The translations under genes were made by a program, and so were the position numbers. From Rhizomys pruinosus (taxonomy: Eukaryota > Chordata > Mammalia > Rodentia > Spalacidae), in contig VZQC01005585.1 in assembly GCA_009823505.1 (NCBI GenBank), positions 1,922,321 through 1,986,320 on the forward strand: 64,000 nt of DNA. Direction: 5' to 3'. The number at the start of each line of letters is the position of its first letter. Position 1 is the stretch's first letter. The notes under the pieces are model-generated. The model worked only from the letters and a program-made list of their open reading frames with translations, did no database searches and had not been told where the DNA came from. This document shows, one piece after another, positions 33,354 to 45,500 of the stretch.

Positions 33354-33369
33354 AACTCATTAAACTCAA

Positions 33370-35150
33370 CCAAAACGGGACTTCAAAGGGAACTGAAGGA
33401 AGGGGGAAGGAGATTCCAACAAGGAGTTAAAACTTTAAAGAACATCCTCATGGTCTACATTTTCCAACTACACTTCCCAGCTGACTATTAATTTTTGCCT
33501 CATACTTTCACTTATTAAATAAATGACAGACATTCCTTCCTAGATTTTTCCCTTTAAATATCTTTGACTCACAGCCCACAGTGCAGACAAGCCTTAGCTG
33601 GCAGTGAGAAGCTATGTCTAACAGAAAGGTGTGGGTGGAGCACGTCCCATGAAAAGAGACCTTTGAAAATATACATAGTACAGAGAGGCACTAATGTATA
33701 TTTATAGACAAGCTTCGGCTGTTTATTTTGTCCTTATGTTAGGAAATTACAAACATTCATTTCAGAGGCAGCAAGCTCTGGTCATCAAGGGTCCACTCTG
33801 AAAGGCAGTCTTGAACCCCTTAAACCACAAGTACAACAGGAAATCTCTTAAAATGCTAGAGTTGTCAGAATTGTATATCAGCAGGCATAATTCCATGGAA
33901 GTTGAGACACTAGACACAAATGATAAACCAGTGTGTGGAGCATAATAACTTTCACTGTACTCCTAAAGGATTGTAGTTTGGAGTTGAGAAAAATACTGTT
34001 CATGTTTCACTTCTCCCTTCCAGACTTTCCAAGGCGTCCTGAGAGCAAATGTCACCTCTCTGCAACCTGCTTCTTCTTCACCCCAAATCATAAGGCCATC
34101 AACAAATGAACAAGGGCCTTTTCTAACTGGGCTTCCTGAGCTGTTTCCCAAAAGACTTCTTAGAACACAGAGTCAAAGCAGTGTTCAAGGAGACCATCCA
34201 AGAAAAAGAAAGCTCTACTTGTCAGTAAAAGGAAGGACAAACAACAGTTGTGCCCTTCCTGCAACAGCCTTCAAAGATTATTTTGTCAATGGCTTCAGAG
34301 AAACAGAAAACAAGTAGCAAGAGGACAGGCCTCCTGAGCAGGTGGCAGCCCCTCCTTCCCCAGGGACCAGGCAGCCAAAGCTCTGGTTCCTCTGTGTTAG
34401 CCGTGGGGCACCTGCAGCACTGGGCTTCCTGAAGGACCCATATTCCCAGACTCAGCAGAACTTCCCAAGCACACTCTTTGGGAATATAGCCCAAATAAGG
34501 AAAAACGGCCTTGTTCATTGGCTAATGGCTTTGTGACTTGGAGTGAGGAAGGCACCTGCCACAAGGAGGAAAACCTGTTCTTTGTGCTCAGGAGACCTTA
34601 TAAGACAACTTACATTTTCAACAAGCTCCCAGAGAACTTTCTGTACAATAAAGTTAGAAAAACCACCATATTTACCAAAGTTCTAAGTATACTCAACAGA
34701 AATCACATTAAAGTACCAAGTCCATTCTTACCAGCACTGGTGATCATGAGTGAAGACAGGATCCCATGCACTTTATTCTTCCAACCACCCTAGGACTAGC
34801 TCAACCCCATTCTGTTCTGACAAAACTGGGCCCTCCCAAAAAAAAAAAACAAAAAACACTTTTCGTAGGTGGCCAAGTTGTATCTGGATCTCTCTGACAC
34901 ATGAAAAGATGTTCCCTCCATGTGACTCTGTCTAATAAGCAGGAGAAGTAATTGCCTCTTTGTTCTCTGAGCGGTCATCCACTGAAGGCCAGACATGATG
35001 TCCCCAGTTCCACCGCAAAGATGCTCTCATCTATGCTAGGCGAGCTAGGGGTAGCTAGGCCACAAGAATGATGCAGCTGGACTAGTCACTGCAATCTTAA
35101 GACACACATGAAAATCTGGGAAAACATGCAGAGATTTAAAAGCAAAAAAG
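33370..35150. other. Intron sequence with no recognised feature
   Basis: Mixed composition with chance frames up to 98 codons. Nothing with splice sites or a family motif. Confidence 0.5.
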
Positions 35151-35154
35151 AATG

Positions 35155-35262
35155 ATCTGTGCATGGCAGTGTAGGTTAGTTCTATTTACTTGGAGGTTGA
35201 GATAGGAGGATCACCTTAGCCAGCCTGGGCACCATGGCAAGACCCTGTAGCTACAACAACAG
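35155..35262 (+). repeat. Diverged B1/PB1-like SINE
   Basis: CTTGGAGGTTGAGATAGGAGG, GCCAGCCTGGGCACCATGG and CAAGACCCTGT follow the 7SL-derived order. Confidence 0.6.
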
Positions 35263-35507
35263 TACAGCAACAAAACTAGAGTGCTGGAAGACAATAGAAG
35301 TAGGTAACTGAGATGAGGCTGGGAGAGTGCTGTCGTGATGGTGCACACAGCTTTTCATCTCCGATACCGAACTCACTGGAAGGAAGCACGAAGGGGCCTT
35401 CGGCTGGCTGTGGAGATAGCTTTTCTGAGGGAACCGTGTGGCGCTGGGCCATGTCTTACATAATGCCACTGCCAGGGAGATTTTCACAAAAAGGCTAGCT
35501 ACAGGTT

Positions 35508-35690
35508 AGGGTTTACCAACCTTGGTACTATGGAGATTAGGGGCTAACTGTGGTAGGGTACTGCACTGGATATTATATTTAGCAGCATCTCTGGTCTCTA
35601 CCACTAGAGGCCAGTATCAGGCCCCTCTCTCTCCACCTGTGTCAACCAGCCATATCTAGACATTGAAAAACGTCCCAGAATGTAGAGCAA
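35508..35690 (+). repeat. MER5A-type hAT-Charlie DNA transposon relic
   Basis: ACCAACCTTGGTACTATGG, TTAGCAGCATCTCTGGTCTC, TACCACTAGAGGCCAGTA and CATTGAAAAACGTCCC match the order of MER5A. Confidence 0.7.
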
Positions 35691-36794
35691 AGCAAGATGA
35701 AACCCTTCTTAGTTGAGGCCCACAGATCTGGGTTAGAGGATCTCCACATAAAAAAGGAAGAGAAAGGAAGTGGGAAGGTGGGTAACCAAACATCCAATCC
35801 TTATATCAAGGTCCTGGCTGGCGCAGACATTGAGAACTGAAATTATCTGACGGGAAAAAAAAAAATACCACCAAATGGATGATCCCGATACTCGAAGATC
35901 TTCCTGAGATAGCTAAGGATCAACCACACTCAGGCAAAAAACAAAAATGTCAAGGAAAAGGACAAGGGCAGTGTTGTTTTCTTTGGAGCCCAACTATAAA
36001 AAAAGTCAGGGACTCAGGTCCTCAGAAGGTGCTCTGTCCAAAGCTGGGTTCATGAAAAAGAACCTCCCAGAGCTGTCAGCAGTGTCAGAACTTAGACTCC
36101 TTATCATCATGCCGACGTTAACACTGAGACTGCATACCCTGGAATGTGAACCGTGAGGAGAGAAGTGGAAAAGCACAGAGCCTGCTCTGTATCAAGGGCC
36201 TCCCACCACGTGAAACAGAGTTAAAAGTTATAAAGTTTGCAGACCAGATGCGTTTTCTGAAAAAGCTTGTGAAAAGCACCAGGTGCTCCCAGAACAAAAC
36301 AGGCATGGGGGTTCCAAGGGCTTGATAAGGGCAGTCTACCTGTCAGTGGCCACAGTGCATGTGCTATGCTGGGAACTGAACACAAAGCAAGGTTCCCATT
36401 CCTGGCCTCACCTCATGTGAAGGAACTTTGAGGAAGTCGCTGGAGTGACGCAAGCAAGAGCGTTTTCTACATTCACCAAGGCTGCAGCTCCACACTGCCT
36501 CCTGCTCACTGCCAATCACAGCCAAAGCAAAGGAAAGGTAGCATCCAATAACAGGACCAAGAAAACAGGCAGAAAATCTCGTCACACCAGAAACGAGAGG
36601 AAATTACAGAGAGTGTAACAGTCTCTCAATCCCCTGTCCAGGGAACTGGAGGCTAAAGAAACCAGAAAGGGTAAGGCCTGAATCCACAGGACAATCAAGG
36701 TTCAACTACCCCTCCTATAGGCTGAAGAAACAACTCTGAAGTACCTTCCCCACCAAGGAGCCAATCCGCGTTCCATTTACCAAGCAGCAAGGTG

Positions 36795-36895
36795 TCTAAT
36801 GGCGGTGGCACCACGCGGCCTGTGCCTATAGTCCAGCTACTTGGGAAGCTGAAACAGGGGGAATCCTTAAGCCCAAGAGTTCGGGCCATAGGTCT
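36795..36895 (+). pseudogene. 7SL RNA pseudogene fragment or ancient 7SL-derived monomer
   Basis: GCCTGTGCCTATAGTCCAGC, TACTTGGGAAGCTGA and AGCCCAAGAGTTCGGGC resemble 7SL RNA itself (TAGTCCCAGCTACTCGGG) more than B1 (TAATCCTAGCACTTGGG). It is followed by a GA/A-rich tract to 36955. Confidence 0.5.
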
Positions 36896-37296
36896 GATTA
36901 TCTAGAATGACCCTTTCCCCAAAAAAGAGGAAAAAGAAAAGAAAGAGAAAAGAGAACAATGTAGATATTAGGCATATGATTAGTCTCTACATGTTTCAAC
37001 TTTGCAACATATTTGGAATTTTTCATTCAAAAATGCTAAAGAAATTTTAGTAACACTGATTTAACTTAGAATGGTACAAGGAAAAATTAACAATATATTA
37101 AACATAACAGGTTACAAAACTCATGCATATAATAACAAAATTGTTAAAATATAGCAAACACCAAAATATTATTGTCTTTTAAAGATAGGACAACAGGTAA
37201 ATTTTGCTTTTCTGTATATTTATATATTTTTATCTTTCTTTCAATGAGCATTTATTTCTTTGCCATAAAAATATTTATATTTAAAAGAAATTTTCT

Positions 37297-37362
37297 TTTG
37301 CAGTGCTGAAATCAAATACCAGGCACTCTTCCACTGAGCTATATCCCCAGCTACAAGAGAAT
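37297..37362 (-). repeat. ID-type SINE, antisense
   Basis: TACCAGGCACTCTTCCACTG and AGCTATATCCCCAGC are an inverted ID element. Confidence 0.6.
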
Positions 37363-37367
37363 TTAAG

Positions 37368-37432
37368 TGGTAAACCACTTGATTAGCATATGCAAGGCCC
37401 TAGACTTGATTCCTAGTTCCATAAAAATATAC
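37368..37432 (+). repeat. ID-type SINE, sense
   Basis: GGTAAACCACTTGATTAGC, GCAAGGCCCTAGACTTG and ATTCCTAGTTCCATAAAA. It sits next to the inverted copy. Confidence 0.6.
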
Positions 37433-37494
37433 AAAACTTTCATGAAAGAATTACTGAGAAGAGCCTTGAAATGATCATGGCATTAATATCTACT

Positions 37495-37600
37495 GTAGTT
37501 AACATTTACTGAGCAATTAAAATATACCAGCTATTATGTGTTGTGGTTTTGCATAAATTACTAAATTACTAATAAATTACTAAGCCCAATGGGATTTTCA
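37495..37600 (-). repeat. L2-like 3' end, antisense
   Basis: AACATTTACTGAGCAATTAAA and CCAGCTATTATGTG resemble the antisense L2 3' end. Confidence 0.4.
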
Positions 37601-37989
37601 GATTAGTTATGCTCAACTAATAAACTCCATACAAATACTTCAAAATCTGAAACACAGTTTAGATAAGGAATATTCAACATGTACTACAATTCCTGATAAC
37701 TGCTTGGCCCACAAGGATACAGGCTTGGAGAGAGACTGGCCCAGTGTTTCAAACAGCCTTCATGATGCCAATCCAGCAGGCTATGTAGGCCTTAACAAAA
37801 GATGGAGGAAGAATAAATGTGAAGAGCAGTGGTAAAAAAGGCATCAACAGCAGGACTAAGGGAGTAAAGACTACGAATCTGGCTTAGCGGCTCACCCAGT
37901 GGTCTTCTCTGCAGATATATTGGGAGCAGAACCATAGCCATGCATTCTAATGTCAAGGACAAGTAAGAACCACTCTGGAAGAAAAGACA

Positions 37990-38168
37990 ACAGGGACCAG
38001 CAGCTTGGCTAAGCCTAGTGACTCGAGCTCGATCCCCGGAACCCATGTAAAGGTAGAAGGAAAAAATAAGGCTCCAAACAATGTTGTACTCTGGCTTCCA
38101 CACACATGCTATGACACATGCACCCACATACATCCATTATGTGTTTACACAAGTAAAAATAAATAGTT
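37990..38168 (+). repeat. tRNA-derived rodent SINE (B2-superfamily/RSINE type)
   Basis: CTAAGCCTAGTGACTCGAGC, CGATCCCCGGAACCCATG, CTCTGGCTTCCACACACATGC. The exact family name is uncertain. Confidence 0.55.
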
Positions 38169-38288
38169 TTAAAAGACAAATTGGTCAGTGTCATTCTAAT
38201 GTTTAATATGAAGAAGAGTATACACAAACTCCTCTTAATCCTGCTACCTTAGCCAATCCTTCCTGTCATCAGTAATGGTTAAGGGACT

Positions 38289-38518
38289 TGGGGCTAGAGG
38301 GATAACTCAATGGTTAAAAGCACTGATGCTCTTGCAAAGGACTTGGGTTCAGTTTCTAGCACCTCCATGGCAGCTAACAATCATCCATAATTCCAGTTCC
38401 AAGGCATCTGACGCCCTTTTCTGACCTCTACAAGCATGGTACAACATAGATACACTTACATACATGCAGGCAATACACTCATACACATAAAATAACGATA
38501 AATAAAAAGTATTTTTTA
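38289..38518 (+). repeat. B2/B3 SINE
   Basis: GGGGCTAGAGGGATAACTC, CTAGCACCTCCATGGC, CCTTTTCTGACCTC, ACACATAAAATAA tail. An older, diverged copy. Confidence 0.88.
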
Positions 38519-38534
38519 AAAAGACTTTAGGGTC

Positions 38535-38693
38535 CCCCCCAAAAAAATAGTCAGGCACACACCTTTAATCCTAGCACTTGGGAGGCAGAGGCAGGCTGAT
38601 CTTCATGAGCTCAAGGCCAGCCTGCTCTACATAACGGGTTCCAGGACAGCCGGAGCTACCGGGAGACCCTGTCTCAAAAAGACCAAAAAAGAA
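38535..38693 (+). repeat. B1 SINE with 16-bp target duplication and odd 5' end
   Basis: AAAAGACTTTAGGGTC at 38519-38534 and 38694-38709 bounds the insertion. The B1 starts only at about 38548 (GTCAGGCACACACC) and has lost GTGGTGG. C5A7TA lies between it and the left target copy. Confidence 0.88.
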
Positions 38694-39420
38694 AAAAGAC
38701 TTTAGGGTCTGCCAGCCAACCAGGATTACATCACCTTAAAATGATCAAGTGCAAATGCACTGTTTTAGACAATGCTAATATTCTTTGCAAATCAACAACA
38801 GCAAAGCAAATAGAATCTTTTTGACTTTTCTGACAGCAGCAGAGCTACCCATACATTTTTCTAGTTCACTAAATAGCCCAGGTTGTGAAGAAAGCTACAT
38901 GCAACCCAACCCCTCCTGATCAGTACAACACACAGTGGACTTTCCCGGAGTTCCACAACTGCATCTAATGTCACCTCCACCTTCTTCACATAGATCCAAA
39001 AAGGCCTACCTACCTACTATTTTCATTAAACCTAGAATCTTGGGTTCAGCCCCTCTCTTTTGCATCCCAAGGCCCACATGAAACAAATGCACTGAGGAGA
39101 TGTGCTCACTGTTACTGATGGTACCAGAAGTCTCAGGCAAATGTCAACTAAATTTTAGTAAGATTTTCAAATGAATGGAAAAACACAGAGACCACTAGAC
39201 AACCATCCTGAAAAGGGAAAAATTACTTATTCATGAAACTGAATGTCATCATAGATATCAAATTTGAAACCTTCCTCTCATGGTAAGAAAGTAATAGAAT
39301 TGGACAAGAAAAAAAAATTAAGTCCCAGCCATGCTGGAAAAGGATGTGCCAACTCACCAACCCTGAAGGTATCAGAGTAGACAGAATGGGCATACACATA
39401 TGCTTACATTTCTTATTTAT

Positions 39421-39433
39421 GCTATATATATAA

Positions 39434-39510
<77 letters not shown>

Positions 39511-39512
39511 AT
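39421..39512 (+). repeat. (TA)n/(TG)n microsatellite
   Basis: Alternating TATA and TGTG blocks at the tail side of the antisense B3. Confidence 0.95.
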
Positions 39513-39702
39513 GATTGTTTTGCCTGCATGAATATAAGTGCACCTGTGTCATACAGTGCCCACAGGGGCCAGAACAGGGCATTAGATCCCCTGGAACTAG
39601 AGTTATAGTTGTCACCCATCATTTAGGTGCTGGGAACCAAACTTAGATCCTCTGCAAGAGCAGCCAGGTCTCTTAGCCACTGAGCCATCTCTCTAGCTCT
39701 TT
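39513..39702 (-). repeat. B3/B2 SINE, antisense
   Basis: GTTTTGCCTGCATGAATA, GATCCCCTGGAACTAGAG, TAGCCACTGAGCCATCTCTC. Confidence 0.88.
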
Positions 39703-40022
39703 GCTTACATTTTTTTAAAGGGTCACATTGCTACTACCCAGAGCAAAATAAACACTGAAATTCTTCACAAATATCACCAGTGATTTTAAAAATTAAAAGC
39801 TTAAGCTCACAGGATTACAACGCAAATATCAAGAGTTCACCTCAAAGGTCATTTAGAACCTTTTTTCTCTAACCCTTCTAGAAAGGGGCCTGCATGTACA
39901 GGATCAGAAAACAGCTATGAAGGAAAATGTATGCTGTGCGTTCATTAACTTTCTAGCTTAGAAGTATTGCAAAATTCGTTATCCAGATTACACAAGTCAC
40001 ACATGCATACACACAGAAAGAG

Positions 40023-40025
<3 letters not shown>

Positions 40026-40077
<52 letters not shown>

Positions 40078-40096
40078 CAGATAGACAGACAGAGAC
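40026..40096 (+). repeat. (GATA)n microsatellite
   Basis: About 13 GATA units ending in GACA units. Confidence 0.95.
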
Positions 40097-40934
40097 CCAC
40101 TCCTGTTTGTTTATGTACCAGTTAAGTAAATTGTCACATGTGAATAATGGATCTGAAATCCGAACTCTGGGAAATCTTTAATCTCCCTTTTGTTTTCTGT
40201 GGGAACACAAGAGAGGGTTTTCTTTCTATCTGAAAGAAAACTACACAAAAGACTATATGATGTAATTATTATTTTACTTGTCTTTCTCTGGAGTAAGACA
40301 ATACCCTCAAAGCTTCAATTGTAAATAGGCATTATATAGCTAAAAAGACTCAAAAAAGTACAATTAATTAACCCATTTTCTTTATTCTTGCAATCACACT
40401 AAACGAAAAATTCAGATCTACATCAACTTAAAAATACTGCACTTTCAATATTAAGGAAAATAAAACAATTGCTTAGTAGCTATATAATTAAAACATTTAA
40501 ACTTAAATTCACCCAAAAGGCAAAACATGACTGTTACCTATCCTACCTCACCTATCTCATCACAAGAGTTACTAAATATGGGAAGATTGCTCAACTTTCT
40601 TGCTCAGCATAAGTGTATACTGCAATTAGAGTGACTGTGCTTCATTTCAGCCCTATGAGTCAAGAGGAAACACGAATAAGCACTTGTTGGTCAGCACACA
40701 TCCATCAAGTACTTAGCATACTAGTGCACCTGTTTATAAGAGTCACTTCTGTTCTAATTTACACAGAGTTCACCAAGCCTGGGAATAGTAAATAAGCTGG
40801 AAGTCCTTCCCTCTTAACCACGCTGCGTGTCTTACACCTCTAAACCGGCGACTTCAAAGTAATGTTTGGTGGTAGGAAGTATTTCTTAAATAAGTAACTT
40901 TATACTGACATCTGCCTTTCAATTGATTTTTTAA

Positions 40935-41169
40935 ATATATATTTATTTTTTATGTGTATGAGTGTATTATCTGCATGTATGTTGGTGCACCTGTGTCATG
41001 CAATGCCGCAGAGGTCAGAAGAGGGTGTTGGATTCCCCTGGAACTGGAAGTGGAACTGGAACTGGAGTTAAAGATGGTTCTTAGCCACAAGGCGGGTGCT
41101 GGGAATCGAACCCAGGTCCTCTGTAAGAGCAGTCAGAGCTCTTAACCACTGAGCCATCTCTCCAGCCCC
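40935..41169 (-). repeat. B2 SINE, antisense, with 16-bp target duplication
   Basis: TCAATTGATTTTTTAA lies at 40919-40934 and 41170-41185. The sense strand reads AAGAACCATCTTTAACTCC, so CTTTAA is native B2 sequence at the place where the composite SINE switches to B1. It also has an AGTTCC-type mini-repeat. Confidence 0.92.
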
Positions 41170-41924
41170 TCAATTGATTTTTTAACTTAGCTGTGAGTAG
41201 CAAACATATGTGTAGTTCACAAAGGATCATGAATAGCCTGTCTTCTGTCTTTCAACAGGCTCTTCAAAGGAAACCTGTACTCATCCCTGAGTAGGAGTAG
41301 AATTACTATCCCTTGGAGAAGCCCTGTGCAACACCTCTGTCTTCTACACCATGTATGCATGCATGCATGCAGCAGCACCAGGCTGTGGCACAACATCACA
41401 GTCAGGGTGATGGGGAAGATGAGACCATAAATAGATAGGAAAGTCCCCACTTAACTCCCCAGCTCTAGTTGTTACTTCAAATGACTTTCTGATTGTTATT
41501 CATTTAGGCTCCAGAGAAAGAAGTGGCCTCAGTTGAAACCAATATTTGAAGAGGAATACTGAAAGACACCTTTGAAAAGAACATTTTAGTTCTCTAGGAC
41601 CTTTATCTCTCTCACTTTGGAGATGAAAGAAGGAAGCTTGAGCCTGACTTGAAGACCACATCCTTTTCTTTTATAGAAAGAGAAACTGCTTATAAGGCAA
41701 GAAGTACCCTCCTATCTAGTGCTAGATAATCAAACCCAACAGACCCATTCATTCAGTGCAGTATTTGCCTAAGAAAGTTACTAAAACTGTTCCTGAGACT
41801 GTCCCCTGCACCTCCGCTGTGGAGGACAGCAATGAGGAGACCGGCAAGGCAGGAGAGCAGCAAGAGGTGAGTGTAAGCAAGGTAAAATGGTGTGTGTACA
41901 AAATGTCAACAAGCAGCTGGAAGA

Positions 41925-42063
41925 TGGCTGAGGGAACATATGCCAAGCATGACCATCTGAGTGTGATCCTAGGACCCACAGGACAGAAAGGAGACAACCA
42001 ACTCCTGCAAGCTGTCCTCTGATCTCTGATCTCTACACATGTACTGGTAGGCCCCCCACCACA

Positions 42064-42104
<41 letters not shown>

Positions 42105-42108
42105 ATGC
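41925..42108 (+). repeat. tRNA-derived rodent SINE with (CA)n tail
   Basis: AGATGGCTGAGGGAACATATGC, GATCCTAGGACCCACAGG, CAAGCTGTCCTCTGATCTC, then (CA)n from about 42063. Confidence 0.65.
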
Positions 42109-42858
42109 ACACACTGAAAATATGCAAAAAATAAAGAAAAAATGTTAATATGTTAATAAAGTAAAAATATATTTCTATTCTATTTCCCAAAAGCTTAGGT
42201 ATAACTTTTTAAAGTCAAAATGAAAGCAAAAATCAAGGGCTTAACCATTTATTATGACAGTATGAGACTATAAGATGAAAAGCACCACTCCTTTGGTGTT
42301 CCAAATCCTCCTGGAAGGGACGATGTGACTACTGCATGTAGAACAGTGCAGATGGAGTGATCTTTTCACTGTATAAGAACCCAAAAAAGAAGACTTGGGG
42401 ATACTGTGTTGGCCTAGATAAAAGGCTAAAGAAGAGACAGGGCAAGAATTAGAATCAGGAAAGCACTAGTTAGAGTGGCTTACTTTAAACTTTTTTTAAA
42501 TAAAAAGGCATTGACCACCTCTCTATAACTATCCAATCAGCCAGCTCTCTACTGCAACCCACCTCCTGAGCCCCACCTTCCCACATAGCCAATTCTGACC
42601 CAGTACCCTACTTAGAAAAGCACATGACCTCCTCCTCTGTAAGCCATCTATATGTGAGAGATATGGATTAAACATCTAACCAGTGTTTATCAGTATTACT
42701 TGTGGTAACTGTTTAGATAGAGTGTGCCCCCAAAGCACCCAGAGCTGCAAAAGAACTCATATCATGCACCATGAATAATGTTAATCTATACACTCACAAT
42801 TCCAAAATTTGGGCACTACAAAAATGTAAGCTTTAGGAAAAGGTTATACTTCCAGATT

Positions 42859-42859
<1 letters not shown>

Positions 42860-42940
<81 letters not shown>

Positions 42941-42991
42941 GAGAGACAGAGAGAGAGAGACAGAGAGAGAGAGACAGAGAGAGAGAGAGAG
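42860..42991 (+). repeat. (TG)n(GA)n compound microsatellite
   Basis: About 12 TG units, then a long GA block broken by regular GACAGA units. Confidence 0.95.
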
Positions 42992-42994
42992 ATT

Positions 42995-43292
42995 TGGGGG
43001 GTTGGGGAGACATGTGTGTGCCATGGCAGACATGTGGAGTTCAGAGGACATCAGCCTTCACCTTGTCTGAGACAGGGTCTCTGTTTGTTCTTTTCCTGTT
43101 GTATACCCCAGGCTAGCCGGCCCATGAGTTTCCAAGGACTCTCCTGCCTCTGCCTCCCACCTCACTACAGAAGCACTGGAATTATAGACACTTCACTACA
43201 GAACCCAGCTTTCATGTAGATTCTGGGAATGCGAACCCAAGTCCTTGCACTTGCACACAACATGCTTTTACCTATTGATCCCCCAACCCCCA
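42995..43292 (-). repeat. B4/RSINE1 SINE, antisense
   Basis: GTGGAGTTCAGAGGACATC, TTGTCTGAGACAGGGTCTC, CTGCCTCTGCCTCCCACC, GATTCTGGGAATGCGAACCC. Confidence 0.65.
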
Positions 43293-43315
43293 GACTTTTT
43301 AAAAAATAGTGAGCT

Positions 43316-43470
43316 GGGCGTGGTGGTGGCATGCCTTTAATCCTAGCACTTGGGAGGCAGAGGCAGGCAGATGTCTGTGAGTTCAAGGCCAGCCTGGTCT
43401 ACAGAGTAAGTTCCAGAACAGCCAGAGCTACAGGGAGACCCTGTCACAAAAAGACCAAAAAATAAAAAAA
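43316..43470 (+). repeat. B1 SINE
   Basis: GCTGGGCGTGGTGGTGGC, CCTGGTCTACAGAGTAAG, CTGTCACAAAAAGACC. Flanks AAAAAATAGTGA and AAAAAACAGTGA form a target duplication. Confidence 0.92.
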
Positions 43471-43965
43471 ACCAAAAAACAGTGAATTATAGTGACAAAT
43501 TACCTAGGAAGATCTTCTCCTTCTAGCCTATCATATGCTGACTTCTAGGTTCTCTGACCATTATCTGTCTCCTGGTCCAACTGTAGATGGTCTCAGTCTT
43601 GCCTGTGTGATATGCAGCTTTCTATTTGTTCTGAGCATTCATATACATGCCTTTGAAATAAAAGCAAAGATAGAGCATAGAAGTAGGGACTCCAGCATGA
43701 GGTCTCTAGACAAGACTCTGACTCTAGCGATAGTGCAACTAAGTTGATCCATACCTCGTGTTCCATTCCTCTTGTGCTAGGATAAGTACTTCCCAGAGAC
43801 TCAGCCCCAAGACCAGGAGGATGAGTGTAGGAAAGCAGAATGCCTGCAGTTCTGTACTGGGTCTAGTGGAAGGAAACAAGGAAATCCAGGGCAAGAATAA
43901 ATATCTATATAGCCAAAGTAAGGTTGAATTTCTTGGCAGAGTGCTGAGTTAAAAGGGTAAGAGGA

Positions 43966-44046
43966 AATTTGATGTCGCTCACTGGTAGAGTACCTGCCTA
44001 GAATCTGCAAGTCCCTGAGTTTGAGAGCTATGCAAAAATTAAAATT
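43966..44046 (+). repeat. ID-type SINE
   Basis: CGCTCACTGGTAGAGTACC, TGCCTAGAATCTGCAAG, CCCTGAGTTTGAGAGC. Confidence 0.65.
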
Positions 44047-44699
44047 AAAAGCTAGAGCCTAAAACTATCTGTGCAGGTAACTAACCACACACACCCCACA
44101 GCATTCCAATGAAATGGTTAAAAAACAGCACACTAAAAATAGCCCTGACTGAATTTTAAACATTTAGTAACCATTCATCTTTGTTTGTTAATTAGATAGA
44201 AAGATGTTTGTATTATAATGTAAATTCTCTATTACAAAACTTCATGCTTTATATTTCACTCTTTCTCCTACAGTATTCATCCCTCTCCCTGTTAAAACTA
44301 CAGAAGAGACTGGAACACTGTGTTTAAAACTGTTTAAAGAGGTTGTTACCTCTGAAGAAACTGTTTACATATGTGTTTCCTTTGTTCTCTTTGCTTGGCT
44401 GTATTTCTACAATGACTCGATATTACTTCAGCAATTTCTTTCCTCTTTGATGTGCCTTTCAAGGTGACTCACCTGACCAGAAAGAAAAGTGAGGGGAGAG
44501 TGTACGGGAGGATACAAGGAGTTAAATTATGACATGTATGATAGAATATTCCATAGGCACTTTTTGTTAGTGTGGGAAAGAGCATATAGTACCATGTGGG
44601 AAGCAATTTCTGAACTGCACATGCAGGAGACAAGAGGCCATCGGTGAGTGGGACCAAGCAGCATGCACTTGGAGACAATCCACCCACATTTATACCCTA

Positions 44700-44822
44700 G
44701 CTGGCTATGCAGAGGCTCTGCTACTTCATGTAAAGTGTGCTGCCTTATTGAGTCTCATCCTCATTAGTAAAATGGAGTGATAACAGCATCTGCCCCTTGG
44801 GGTTAGACTAGATAATTACAAA
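44700..44822 (+). repeat. MIR
   Basis: CTCTGCTACTTCATG, GAGTCTCATCCTCATTAG, TAAAATGGAGTGATAACAGC and CTTGGGGTTAGACTAG match MIR. Confidence 0.7.
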
Positions 44823-45372
44823 AGACGACAAAAAAACAATGGATTATTCTACCAAGGAGATGTTGGCCAGGGGATCCAAGCCCCCACAAAAGGTAAAGGC
44901 TCCTTGCCTCCAAACTGGGATATCTGCAGGAAGAAAGGCGATAAGGCCCTGCTGTTGAAGACCTGATGTAAACATGGGAAAGATGTATTGAGACCACACT
45001 TGCAAGTATACAGATGGTCTCTGGAATGCCAGAGAGTGTTACCAAAGGCCACTAAACCAATAAAGCAAATATAGGTCTCCTTGAGTCAAGCAAGACTCCT
45101 CCGTCAGCACCAGCTACACCTCACCTGCCTGGAAATACTGTGCAGCAGTGGCAGCCATATGTCTGTATATCCCAAATCTAATTGGCTATTAGCTCTCTCC
45201 TTGGAGGAATAACCCACGGCTGATGCCACAAGCTTACATCCTCTAATGGTTAGGAGATGTTATAAGCCACACGAAGACCCTGTCATACTTAACAGAAGAA
45301 AATGTAATTCATGGATTAACATACCATCCAAACATCTGTGTCTATACCAAAGTAACCTACCATAACAATTAG

Positions 45373-45500
45373 TACTGTTTAAATACCTATATATCTAATT
45401 GCGTGTGCTTCATTAGTAGGATCGAAAGGCTATATATTATACTGTTTAAATACCTATATATCTAATTGCATGTGCTTCATTAGTAGGATCGAAAGGTTAT
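45373..45500 (+). repeat. 67-bp tandem duplication
   Basis: TACTGTTTAAATACC starts at 45373 and at 45440. The two copies differ at about two bases (TTGCGTG/TTGCATG, AGGCTAT/AGGTTAT). Confidence 0.92.

Noticed and set aside
40026..40096. Regularly spaced short repeats as a possible CRISPR array
   Set aside because: This and the other tandem repeats here are simple microsatellites without unique spacers, in a rodent genome.
42778..43219. Arg-Glu repeat frames
   Set aside because: Translation of the (TG)n(GA)n microsatellite running into an antisense B4.
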